Positions 14,213 through 20,703 of a stretch of DNA of 24,013 bases are shown here, piece by piece. The position numbers and the translations under genes were made by a program. The notes beneath the pieces are model-generated. The model was not told the DNA's origin. It saw only the letters and a list, made by a program, of their open reading frames with translations, and made no database searches. This DNA is from Rickettsiales bacterium (lineage in GTDB: Bacteria > Pseudomonadota > Alphaproteobacteria > Rickettsiales > UBA3002). Numbering within the stretch: position 1 is the first letter of the stretch; every line of letters begins with the position of its first letter. Location of the stretch: positions 1-24,013 of the forward strand of contig CANEUT010000003.1 in NCBI GenBank assembly GCA_947441895.1, read 5' to 3'.

Positions 14213-14869
14213 ATGACACAATTCGTAAGCTATATCCGCGTGAGTGACGTGAAGCAGGAGAAATCTGGCCTCGGCCTCGCTGCACAACGCAAAGCAACCC
14301 ATGACTATATTGCCGCGCATGGTGGTGAGTTGATCGAGGAGGTAGTGGAAGTCGCCAGCGGCAAGCGCGACAATCGGGTGCAGCTAAAGCGGGCATTAGA
14401 ACTATGCCGCAAGCATCAAGCGGTGCTGCTACTCCCTAAGCTGGACAGACTGAGCCGCCGCGTGGCGTTTATAAGCAACCTGATGGATTCTAAAATCCAG
14501 CTAAAAATTGTAGACATGCCTGAGGCAAGCAACTTCATGTTGCATGTTTATGCCGCCGTTGCTGAGGAGGAAAGGCGCATGATTGCAGAGCGCACCAAGC
14601 GGGCTTTGGCGGTGGCGCGGGCTAATGGCACTATACTTGGTAGCAACGGTAAAGCACTTGCCCGCCAGAATCAGGACGCGGCGGCGGCATACGCCGAGAA
14701 AATGCGCTCACAAATAACCGCGTTACGAGCCGAAGGCTACCACACCTGCCAAAAGCTGACGGATGCGCTTAACGAGCGAAAAATACCCACCTACCGTGGC
14801 GGTGATACACGCTGGCACATCCCGCAAGTCCACAAGCTATTGAAACGGCTGGAAGCACAAGCGGCCTGA
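14213..14869 (+). CDS. Serine recombinase (resolvase/invertase family)
   Basis: 218 aa. The N-terminal resolvase domain has VSYIRVSDVKQ with the nucleophile Ser11 and Arg9, and KLDRLSRR with Arg79 and Arg82, followed by the E-helix start EEERRMIAERTKRAL. The C-terminal 45 residues (EGYHTCQKLTDALNERKIPT then WHIPQVHKLLKRL) resemble the beginning of the 'recombinase' domain of large serine recombinases, but the zinc ribbon and coiled coil are missing. Such short forms are common in alphaproteobacterial mobile DNA. Start 14213 has a strong AAGGAG 8 nt upstream. It is divergent from the NucS-like gene. It may resolve multimers of the element or invert a segment; the tyrosine integrase is the better candidate for integration. 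Confidence 0.93.
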   Translation: MTQFVSYIRVSDVKQEKSGLGLAAQRKATHDYIAAHGGELIEEVVEVASGKRDNRVQLKRALELCRKHQAVLLLPKLDRLSRRVAFISNLMDSKIQLKIVDMPEASNFMLHVYAAVAEEERRMIAERTKRALAVARANGTILGSNGKALARQNQDAAAAYAEKMRSQITALRAEGYHTCQKLTDALNERKIPTYRGGDTRWHIPQVHKLLKRLEAQAA

Positions 14870-14903
14870 TCGAGAAACCACACTACAGATGCACCGCATG
14901 GGA

Positions 14904-15024
14904 TGGGTTGTAGATGTAGTTTTAGGGCATGTAGAAGTAACGGTAGATGTAGTGCCAACCCATTGTAAGAATATATTTTTCTGCAAACATCTGCAATCGG
15001 AAAATGAAGCAGTGAGAAAAATAT
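14904..15024. repeat. Repeat cluster between the two recombinase genes
   Basis: The 174-nt gap between the convergent recombinase genes contains the 11-bp direct repeat GTAGATGTAGT at 14910 and 14943 with a degenerate third copy at 14931, flanked by the 7-bp inverted repeat TGGGTTG/CAACCCA (14904 and 14956). Next comes a perfect 10-bp inverted repeat, ATATTTTTCT (14973 to 14982) and AGAAAAATAT (15015 to 15024), with CTGC/GCAG arms inside it. The second could work as a bidirectional terminator between the convergent genes; the first looks like clustered protein-binding sites, for example a res site. Confidence 0.55.
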
Positions 15025-15043
15025 CTGCCAACCATGCGGGCGG

Positions 15044-16831
15044 CTATTTCGGGCGTGGCCGTTTCAGCTTGTACACCTTATTTGCCGTTGCCTTCGCCGC
15101 ATCGGGATTTGAATCCTTTTTTGTCGGGCGCGGCTTAATGGGTAGGGGCTTTGTCTTAGGCGGGCTGGTGTATAGAAATGACAGATCAAGGTTATCATAC
15201 CGTATTTTTTGCAAGGCTTCATTCAATACATGCGGCTCATAAATGCCATACCCACGATGGACAACTGACACACCCCCAAAATCACCTTCGCTATGTCCTA
15301 CAATTTGGAGTGTAATTTCTGTGGGGATGCCAGCAGTGCGGGCAGCAGTAATAAAAGTGTGTCGGAAGCTGTGAAAATCTCTGCGTGTGAATTTATCCTG
15401 CACAGCAATCCCAAGGCTGCGACAAGTACGCCCATACCATTTTGAAAACTCTTTTGCGTACCGTCCATCAGGACTAATCTTCAAGTCGGGGAATAATCTT
15501 TGCTCACCTGCATTTTGCAGCTTCTTAATGTACTCTCTGAGTCCAAAGCGTAGCAATTCATTATGCAATGGCACTGTACGCATGGAGTTTTCATTTTTGA
15601 TGGATTGGTCATCTTCCCAATCATACAGTTGGAGATACAGAACCCCTTTTTTCTCAATAACGTTTTTAAGGTACACCTGCGCCAACTCCTCTTGCCGCGC
15701 ACCAGTATATAGCGCAATCAGGGGCAACCAAAATTTTGCGTCTTTTAGCATCATGTCACCGCTCTTGTATCGGCAGCGCGGGCTTTGGAATCCTTTGTAG
15801 AGAGGAGAATAGAAAATGCGGCTCAAATCCGCTTCCTCGTGATACAATCTATGCTTTTTGCCCTTCTTGGTATCAATGGAGATATTTTTGATGGGATTCT
15901 TCATGTCTATATCTAAGTCGTTAATTGCGACCTCAAACAGGGATGAAATCGCATCCTTGATATTCTGAGCCGTCTGACCTGCGCGGGCATCACCTTCGAT
16001 ATTTCGAGCAACGACAGCATCGTATTGCTTCCTGAATGATTGCAAGGCTCTAATATCGGGCGGCAGTGTTTTGGGCATCCGTTGGAACGCTGCTAACAAA
16101 TCACGCATATCCTGCTTGCTGTACGCATTGATGGGTCTATTCCCGTACCAGTCCTTCAACAACTTGTAGGCTCTGGCTACATGCTGTTTCTGGCGCGGTG
16201 TTCGCTTCTTTGCATTCTCCCATGCTTCATACACATGGTGCAGCTTATAGGTGCTGGGCTTGTCATTGGTAGTGAGTGGCAGCGCATACCGTTTTTCTAT
16301 CTCCTCTAAAACCATTTCCATAGTGTAGGGTTCTTGGGAAGGAGGCAGTCTGTAGGGAACTTTTAATACATCAAGTGCAGTCGGAATATGCGCCCTCTTT
16401 GAGAATCGTCTTTGAGCATCAAGCAACCGTTCACAAGCCGATGATATGTTGACCTCAGCTATCTTTCTAAACTTAGGGGTGTGTGGCGTACTTTTCACGG
16501 CTGCTTTTTGAGTATCGTCTATTTTTGTCAGCAATGCGTTGACGGTTGCCAGATCAATATCGGTTGCATTCGCGGGCAGCAAATCGCACTGGATGAGATA
16601 GTCAACTAATGCTCTCCGCTCTTCTTTTGGTATCAAAGCACGAGAGCGGATGTTGTTCACTTCCGCATCGTACAGGTCATCAATTTCTTTCTGGCGTTTA
16701 TTAGCTTCCGCTATATTGCGCGTACCAAGCGTCTTGACGAAGTTCTCTTTGCCAATTTCCTTCTTACAGTCTGCTGGATATTCCCGAACATACCTGCAAT
16801 TACCCTTCGCCGTTGGTGCTTTGATATACAT
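15044..16831 (-). CDS. int: Tyrosine site-specific integrase
   Basis: About 595 aa. The N-terminal 60 residues (MYIKAPTAKGNCRYVREYPADC) resemble the DUF6538-type arm-binding domain of alphaproteobacterial integrases. A core-binding region lies around 190 to 320, and the catalytic domain has GARQEEL (Arg379), HSFRHTF (His487, Arg490), VGHSEGD (His513) and probable nucleophile Tyr528 in RGYGIYEP. The C-terminal tail is Lys/Pro-rich. ATG 16831 is preceded by GAGG 6 nt upstream; an ATG at 16843 would add four residues with poor spacing. Its start is about 100 bp from the tRNA-Gly att core, with two candidate arm sites in its promoter region, so binding there may also repress the gene. It should catalyse integration of the island at tRNA-Gly. 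Confidence 0.95.
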   Translation of the reverse strand: MYIKAPTAKGNCRYVREYPADCKKEIGKENFVKTLGTRNIAEANKRQKEIDDLYDAEVNNIRSRALIPKEERRALVDYLIQCDLLPANATDIDLATVNALLTKIDDTQKAAVKSTPHTPKFRKIAEVNISSACERLLDAQRRFSKRAHIPTALDVLKVPYRLPPSQEPYTMEMVLEEIEKRYALPLTTNDKPSTYKLHHVYEAWENAKKRTPRQKQHVARAYKLLKDWYGNRPINAYSKQDMRDLLAAFQRMPKTLPPDIRALQSFRKQYDAVVARNIEGDARAGQTAQNIKDAISSLFEVAINDLDIDMKNPIKNISIDTKKGKKHRLYHEEADLSRIFYSPLYKGFQSPRCRYKSGDMMLKDAKFWLPLIALYTGARQEELAQVYLKNVIEKKGVLYLQLYDWEDDQSIKNENSMRTVPLHNELLRFGLREYIKKLQNAGEQRLFPDLKISPDGRYAKEFSKWYGRTCRSLGIAVQDKFTRRDFHSFRHTFITAARTAGIPTEITLQIVGHSEGDFGGVSVVHRGYGIYEPHVLNEALQKIRYDNLDLSFLYTSPPKTKPLPIKPRPTKKDSNPDAAKATANKVYKLKRPRPK

Positions 16832-16846
16832 CTGCCGCCTCATTAT

Positions 16847-16869
16847 CCGTACTACCTTTCCGTACCACC
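16847..16869 (+). repeat. Right pair of 13-bp-spaced repeats, candidate integrase arm sites
   Basis: CCGTACTACC (16847 to 16856) and CCGTACCACC (16860 to 16869) repeat with a 13-bp period, like the pair at 7757 and 7770. They lie directly upstream of the integrase start and 63 bp inside the right att core. Confidence 0.6.
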
Positions 16870-16908
16870 TCTGGTTTTAGAAAGCTAGATATACCAATAA
16901 GATGCAGT

Positions 16909-16928
16909 CTCCCTCACTGTTGAGAGAG
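16909..16928 (-). repeat. Hairpin just downstream of tRNA-Gly
   Basis: On the minus strand CTCTCTCA and TGAGGGAG flank a 4-nt loop, an 8-bp stem with one G-U pair, beginning 6 nt after the mature tRNA end. There is no U-run, so it is at best a weak terminator or a processing aid. This DNA belongs to the island, so it would have replaced the hairpin now at 7645. Confidence 0.45.
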
Positions 16929-16932
16929 CGGA

Positions 16933-16947
16933 GAGCGGGTGAAGGGA
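16933..16947. repeat. attR-type core inside tRNA-Gly
   Basis: GAGCGGGTGAAGGGA, identical to 7681 to 7695. Except for its first base it lies within the tRNA gene (discriminator, 3' acceptor strand and T stem). Because the island brings an identical 15 bp, the tRNA gene stays intact after integration. Confidence 0.75.
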
Positions 16948-17004
16948 ATCGAACCCTCATAGCCAGCTTGGAAGGCTGGAGCTTTACCACTAAGCTACAC
17001 CCGC
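16934..17004 (-). tRNA. tRNA-Gly (anticodon UCC)
   Basis: The minus strand folds as a full cloverleaf: acceptor GCGGGTG pairs with CACCCGC, D arm GCTTAGTGGTAAAGC, anticodon stem CCAGC/GCTGG with loop CTTCCAA (anticodon TCC), and T loop TTCGATT with the stem GAGGG/CCCTT containing one G-T pair. Discriminator is T and CCA is not encoded. It reads GGA and GGG codons. In E. coli and many other bacteria this tRNA lies just upstream of a tuf gene, as it would here without the island. It is the integration target of the island. Confidence 0.97.
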
Positions 17005-17025
17005 ATCGTTATCACCATCACCGGA

Positions 17026-17043
17026 TCCCCGCCTGCGCGGGGA
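17026..17043. repeat. REP-like GC-rich palindrome
   Basis: TCCCCGC and GCGGGGA flank CTGC, inside GGATCCCCGCCTGCGCGGGGAC. Palindromes of this form are a common dispersed intergenic repeat in proteobacteria. A single copy is visible in the window, so it is not a CRISPR. It lies in the gap between tRNA-Gly and the divergent transporter gene. Confidence 0.55.
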
Positions 17044-17089
17044 CAGCAGCTTTTTTAACGCGGCTTTGCCTGCTAACAAAAGCTAGCTG

Positions 17090-17100
17090 GCTACACCCGC
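17090..17100 (-). repeat. 11-bp duplicate of the tRNA-Gly 5' end
   Basis: GCGGGTGTAGC on the minus strand equals the first 11 nt of tRNA-Gly, 96 bp upstream of the real 5' end. The following bases diverge from the tRNA. It may be the remnant of a second tRNA-Gly copy or of rearrangement around the tRNA; chance is possible at this length. Confidence 0.4.
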
Positions 17101-17184
17101 GTTCACCCCTATCTATACAAACCAACAGCAAACGCAAGCTGAAGACAGATGACAAGCGCGCATGTCTGCACTAGCTTGCGCCGC

Positions 17185-18123
17185 ATGGAACACAACCACA
17201 CCATCGCCGCCCCCAACCTGCTGGAAAAGCATGCCGTGCTTATGCGCCGCGCCACCTATGCCTCCATCGGCGTGGCGACCGTGCTTTTAATCGCCAAGAT
17301 TATCGCCTGGTGGTCTACCGAATCGCTCGCGATGCTCTCTTCGCTAACCGATTCGCTGTTTGATTTGGTGGCCTCGATCATCAATATGTTTGCTGTGCGT
17401 TATGCCTTGAAACCGGCCGATGACGACCATGCGTTCGGCCATACCTCCATTGAAGATTTGGCTGGCCTTGCCCAGTTTGTGTTTATCAGCGCTTCCATGG
17501 CCATTATTATTCTGCAATCGGTAGAGCGTCTTTTTAACCCCCACCCGCTTGCCAACGAAGCGCTGGGCATTGGGGTCAGCCTTTTTGCCATTGTAATGAC
17601 TAGCGGCCTGGTGCTGTTTCAAACCTATGTAGCAAAAACCACCGGGTCACTAATTATCGCCACCGACCGCATGCATTATCTGGGCGATGTGTTTTTTAAC
17701 CTTGGTGTGCTGGCCGCCATTGTGCTGAGTGCTGGCTTTGGCATCACCATGGCCGATCCGCTGATTGCCATTCTGATTGCATGCCTAGTACTGTGGAGCA
17801 CGGTGCCGCTTGGCCAGCGCGCCTATAACAATTTAATGGACCGCGAAATGCCCGATGCGGAAAAAGAAAAAATTAAGGCAGCCATTGCCAATATTCCCGA
17901 GATTTATGGCTTTCATAACCTGAAAACCCGCTATTCGGGCATGAAAGCATTCATTCAACTGCATATCGATATTGATGCCAGCCTCAACTTCAAAGACGCC
18001 CATGCCATTACCGAACGGCTGGAGGATGCATTGCTCGTTGCTTTTCCAGGGGCTGAGGTTATTATTCACCCTGATCCGGTTGAACGGTCATCATCCGGGG
18101 ATTCTAATTCTTCTGTCACCTAA
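17185..18123 (+). CDS. Cation diffusion facilitator (FieF-like) metal efflux transporter
   Basis: 312 aa from ATG 17185; an upstream in-frame ATG at 17149 would add 12 residues that do not look like the family, and neither start has a strong ribosome binding site. It exports divalent metal ions (zinc, iron or similar) by proton antiport across the inner membrane. About six membrane helices are visible. The metal site is present: DSLFD (Asp56, Asp60) in helix 2 and DRMHYLGD in helix 5, matching FieF Asp45/Asp49 and His153/Asp157. RYALKPADDDHAFGH is also diagnostic. The C-terminal cytoplasmic domain has AFIQLHIDIDASLNFKDAHAITERLE. The substrate cannot be fixed from sequence. Confidence 0.94.
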   Translation: MEHNHTIAAPNLLEKHAVLMRRATYASIGVATVLLIAKIIAWWSTESLAMLSSLTDSLFDLVASIINMFAVRYALKPADDDHAFGHTSIEDLAGLAQFVFISASMAIIILQSVERLFNPHPLANEALGIGVSLFAIVMTSGLVLFQTYVAKTTGSLIIATDRMHYLGDVFFNLGVLAAIVLSAGFGITMADPLIAILIACLVLWSTVPLGQRAYNNLMDREMPDAEKEKIKAAIANIPEIYGFHNLKTRYSGMKAFIQLHIDIDASLNFKDAHAITERLEDALLVAFPGAEVIIHPDPVERSSSGDSNSSVT

Positions 18124-18139
18124 ACTTATGAGGATTTTT

Positions 18140-18487
18140 ATGCGTTTGTTTCTGTCCAGTTTCGTTAGCGCCGCACTATTTTCAACCGTGGCAGTGGCGC
18201 AGGCCGTTCCTGCTAAACCAGCCACTGCTTCACCTGCAGCGGCAGCTACGCCCGCAATGCCTGTTTTTGATAAAGCAGCCATGGCAAAAAACATAAGCGA
18301 AAACATGATAAAAGCGCACGACACCAACCAAGATAGCACCATCAGCAAAGAGGAATGGAAGAAAAAAAAGGACGCAGAGTTTGCTGATAAAGACACAAAC
18401 AAAGATGGCAAGATTACAAAGGAAGAGTTGATTGCAGGTTTTGAAGCTTCCATTCGCCCTCCATCACCCCCTGTCACCCCCAAATAA
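18140..18487 (+). CDS. Secreted EF-hand calcium-binding protein
   Basis: 115 aa from ATG 18140, which has GAGGA about 6 nt upstream; ATG 18128 would add four residues. A signal peptide is clear: MRLFLSSFVSAALFSTVAVAQA with cleavage after AQA. Then comes an Ala/Pro-rich linker and two canonical EF-hand loops, DTNQDSTISKEE and DTNKDGKITKEE, each with Asp at 1, Asn at 3, Asp at 5 and Glu at 12. The C terminus is Pro-rich (RPPSPPVTPK). It is likely a periplasmic calcium-binding protein of unknown role. It begins 16 nt after the transporter stop and may be co-transcribed with it. Confidence 0.9.
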   Translation: MRLFLSSFVSAALFSTVAVAQAVPAKPATASPAAAATPAMPVFDKAAMAKNISENMIKAHDTNQDSTISKEEWKKKKDAEFADKDTNKDGKITKEELIAGFEASIRPPSPPVTPK

Positions 18488-18567
18488 GAAGTCGATGCTT
18501 GTTATTTCATGACTAATGCACGACGTTTCACTGGAAAGGATGCGGTGACTGGTCTATTAGCAGTGCT

Positions 18568-19368
18568 ATGACTAAAAAAACCCTTCCCGCACTTCTTCCC
18601 AGTCCCCATAAAAAACATGGTGGCGCACCATCACGCAATGCCGATTCATCGGGCAGCTGGGTCTATGGCTGGCACGCGGTGAACGCGGCGCTTGCCAACC
18701 CCGACCGGGTGGTCACCCGCATTGTGGTGAGCGAGGCCGGGCAAGACCGTTTGAAACTGCGCCGCGAACTTCCCAAACCCCATGTGGTGGAAGCGCGCGA
18801 GCTGGACCGTATGCTGGGGGCCGACGCCGTGCATCAGGGCATTGCCATTCATGTGCGCCCGCTCGAGCCATTCGTGCTGGAAGATATTATTCACACCGAA
18901 AACCCGCGCGGACCGATTCTTATTCTGGATCAGGTGAGCGACCCGCAAAACGTGGGCGCTATTTTGCGCAGCGCCGCCGCGTTTGATGCCATTGCCGTGC
19001 TTTACCCCAAAGACCATAGCGCGGCAGAAACCCCCGCCATGGCAAAAGCCGCCTGCGGGGCGATTGACATGGTGCCGCGCATTCAGGTCACCAATTTGGC
19101 CACCGCCATGCGCGAATTGCAAGCCGCCGGATGGTGGATTATTGGCCTGGAAGGTGAATCAAAAACGCTTATTTCTGACTTGAAGATTGGCCCCAAAACG
19201 GTGATTGTGCTGGGCGCCGAAGGCAAAGGCATGCGACGCCTCACCGCCGAATGCTGCGACGAGCGCGTGCGCCTGCCCATGGGCGAACGCATGGAAAGTT
19301 TGAATGTCAGCAACGCCGCCGCCATTGCGCTTTATCAACTTTATATCAGCAAGGCCCGCCGTGGTTGA
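18568..19368 (+). CDS. rlmB: 23S rRNA 2'-O-methyltransferase, TrmH/SpoU family group 3
   Basis: 266 aa. RlmB methylates the ribose of a G in domain V of 23S rRNA (Gm2251 in E. coli) using SAM. The N-terminal substrate-binding domain has GWHAVNAALANPDRVV. The SPOUT knot motifs are complete: DPQNVGAILRSAAAF (motif 1), VIVLGAEGKGMRRL (motif 2) and ESLNVSNAAAIALYQ (motif 3). The first 30 residues are basic and probably disordered. Its stop overlaps the GTG of pmbA by 8 nt. Exact target (G2251 versus another nucleotide) is inferred from family only. Confidence 0.94.
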   Translation: MTKKTLPALLPSPHKKHGGAPSRNADSSGSWVYGWHAVNAALANPDRVVTRIVVSEAGQDRLKLRRELPKPHVVEARELDRMLGADAVHQGIAIHVRPLEPFVLEDIIHTENPRGPILILDQVSDPQNVGAILRSAAAFDAIAVLYPKDHSAAETPAMAKAACGAIDMVPRIQVTNLATAMRELQAAGWWIIGLEGESKTLISDLKIGPKTVIVLGAEGKGMRRLTAECCDERVRLPMGERMESLNVSNAAAIALYQLYISKARRG

Positions 19369-20701
19369 TCATGCACTTCTTCCCCTGGCCGAACAGGCCG
19401 TGAAAGCCGCGCGCGTCGCTGGTGCCGATGCGGCCGATGCGCTGGCCATTCGAAGTGCCGATCTCAACACCAGCATTCGCCACGGTAAACCAGAAAATAT
19501 CGAACGTGCGGAATCGAACGCCATTGGTTTGCGCGTGTTCGTGGGGGAATCATCGGCCACGCTTTCTACGTCAGACCTGACTGATGATGCGCTGGCGGAG
19601 CTGGCACAAAAAGCGGTGGCCATTGCCCGCGTGGCACCGGCCGACCCATTCGCCAAACTGGCTAATGTGTCGCAACTGGCCACCACCCTGCCCGCCATTG
19701 ATCTGGCCGACCAATCGTCGCCCAGCATTGAATATTTGCAGCAATTGGCGCGCGAGGTAGAAGCCGCCGGGCGCGACATTCCCGGCATCACCAACAGCGA
19801 AGGGGCCGATGCCAGCGCCAGCCGTCACCGCGTGGCACTGGCCACCAGCCATGGGTTTGGCGGTGAATACGAAACCTCGTATTACAGCCTTTCGGCCTCG
19901 CTCATTGCGGGCAGCGGCGAACATATGCAGCGCGATTATGACTATGCCACCACGCGCCATTTGAATGATTTGCCCTCGGCCGAATCCATCGGCATCAACG
20001 CCGCACATCGCGCGCTGGCACGGCTGAACCCGCGCAAAATTCCATCGCAGCAAGCGGTGGTGTATTTTGAACCGCGCGTGGGCAAACAGCTTATTTCCGC
20101 CTTTGTGGGGGCCATTTCGGGCGCATCCATCACCCGCGGCACCAGCTTTTTGAAAGACGCGATGGGCGAGCAAATTTTTGCCGATAACCTGTTCATCACC
20201 GATGACCCGCTACGTCCACGCGGCATTTCCTCGCGCCCGTTCGATGCCGAAGGTATTGCCGGGGTGAAACGCGATTTTATTGAATATGGCAAACTCACTT
20301 CGTGGCTGCTCGATACGCGCTCGGCCAATCAGCTGGGGCTTACCACCACCGGCCATGCATCGCGCGGGCTTTCCAGCGCGCCGCATCCATCCTGCACCAA
20401 CCTCTATTTGCATGGTGGCGAACAATCGCCTGAGGAACTGTTTGCTGCACTGGGTGATGGGTTTTATGTCACCGAAACCATTGGCCACGGTGCCAATTTG
20501 CTGACGGGTGATTTCTCCGTCGGCGCGGGCGGCTTCTGGCTTGAGGGCGGCAAAAAAACCTTCCCCATCAGCGAAGTGACCATTGCCGGTAATTTGCGCG
20601 ACATGTTCAGAAGTTTGGTGGCCGCAAATGATCTGGAATTCCGCTATGGCGTGAATGTGCCCACCCTCGCCATTCCCAAACTCACCATCGCAGGCAGTTA
20701 G
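19361..20701 (+). CDS. pmbA: TldE/PmbA family metalloprotease subunit
   Basis: 446 aa, near the usual 450. TldE forms a heterodimer with TldD, a protease that matures microcins and degrades CcdA in E. coli; TldE lacks the zinc-binding HEXXXH motif, and none is present here. Diagnostic segments are ESNAIGLRVFVGESSATLSTS (about 45 to 65), VYFEPRVGKQLISAFVGAISG and the C-terminal HGANLLTGDFSVGAGGFWLEGG. The frame is open further upstream, but GTG 19361 with AAGG 6 nt before it gives the proper length and overlaps the rlmB end. No tldD is visible in the window. Confidence 0.92.
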   Translation: MVDHALLPLAEQAVKAARVAGADAADALAIRSADLNTSIRHGKPENIERAESNAIGLRVFVGESSATLSTSDLTDDALAELAQKAVAIARVAPADPFAKLANVSQLATTLPAIDLADQSSPSIEYLQQLAREVEAAGRDIPGITNSEGADASASRHRVALATSHGFGGEYETSYYSLSASLIAGSGEHMQRDYDYATTRHLNDLPSAESIGINAAHRALARLNPRKIPSQQAVVYFEPRVGKQLISAFVGAISGASITRGTSFLKDAMGEQIFADNLFITDDPLRPRGISSRPFDAEGIAGVKRDFIEYGKLTSWLLDTRSANQLGLTTTGHASRGLSSAPHPSCTNLYLHGGEQSPEELFAALGDGFYVTETIGHGANLLTGDFSVGAGGFWLEGGKKTFPISEVTIAGNLRDMFRSLVAANDLEFRYGVNVPTLAIPKLTIAGS

Positions 20702-20703
20702 TC

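Larger units (their letters stand above)
7681..16947. mobile_element. Integrated genomic island at tRNA-Gly(UCC) carrying a restriction-modification module
   Basis: Boundaries are the 15-bp direct repeats at 7681 and 16933. Inside are a tyrosine integrase next to the tRNA, a serine recombinase, a HTH protein, an unknown 472-aa protein, an XRE regulator, a C5-cytosine methyltransferase, a NotI-like endonuclease and a NucS-like nuclease. Codon use in several island genes is visibly more AT-rich than in the flanking core genes. No capsid, terminase, conjugation or relaxase genes are recognisable, so it is a small integrative element rather than a complete prophage or ICE; mobilisation by a helper is possible but unproven. 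Pairs of 13-bp-spaced repeats just inside each end support the boundaries. Confidence 0.8.

Noticed and set aside
7681..16947. Complete prophage or conjugative element
   Set aside because: No capsid, portal, terminase, tail, relaxase or type IV secretion genes can be recognised between the att repeats.
17021..17044. Possible CRISPR repeat unit
   Set aside because: Only one copy is present and it is a short GC-rich palindrome of the REP type; no array or cas gene is in the window.
18646..19122. 158-codon minus-strand frame
   Set aside because: Lies entirely opposite rlmB, whose SPOUT motifs are intact on the plus strand.
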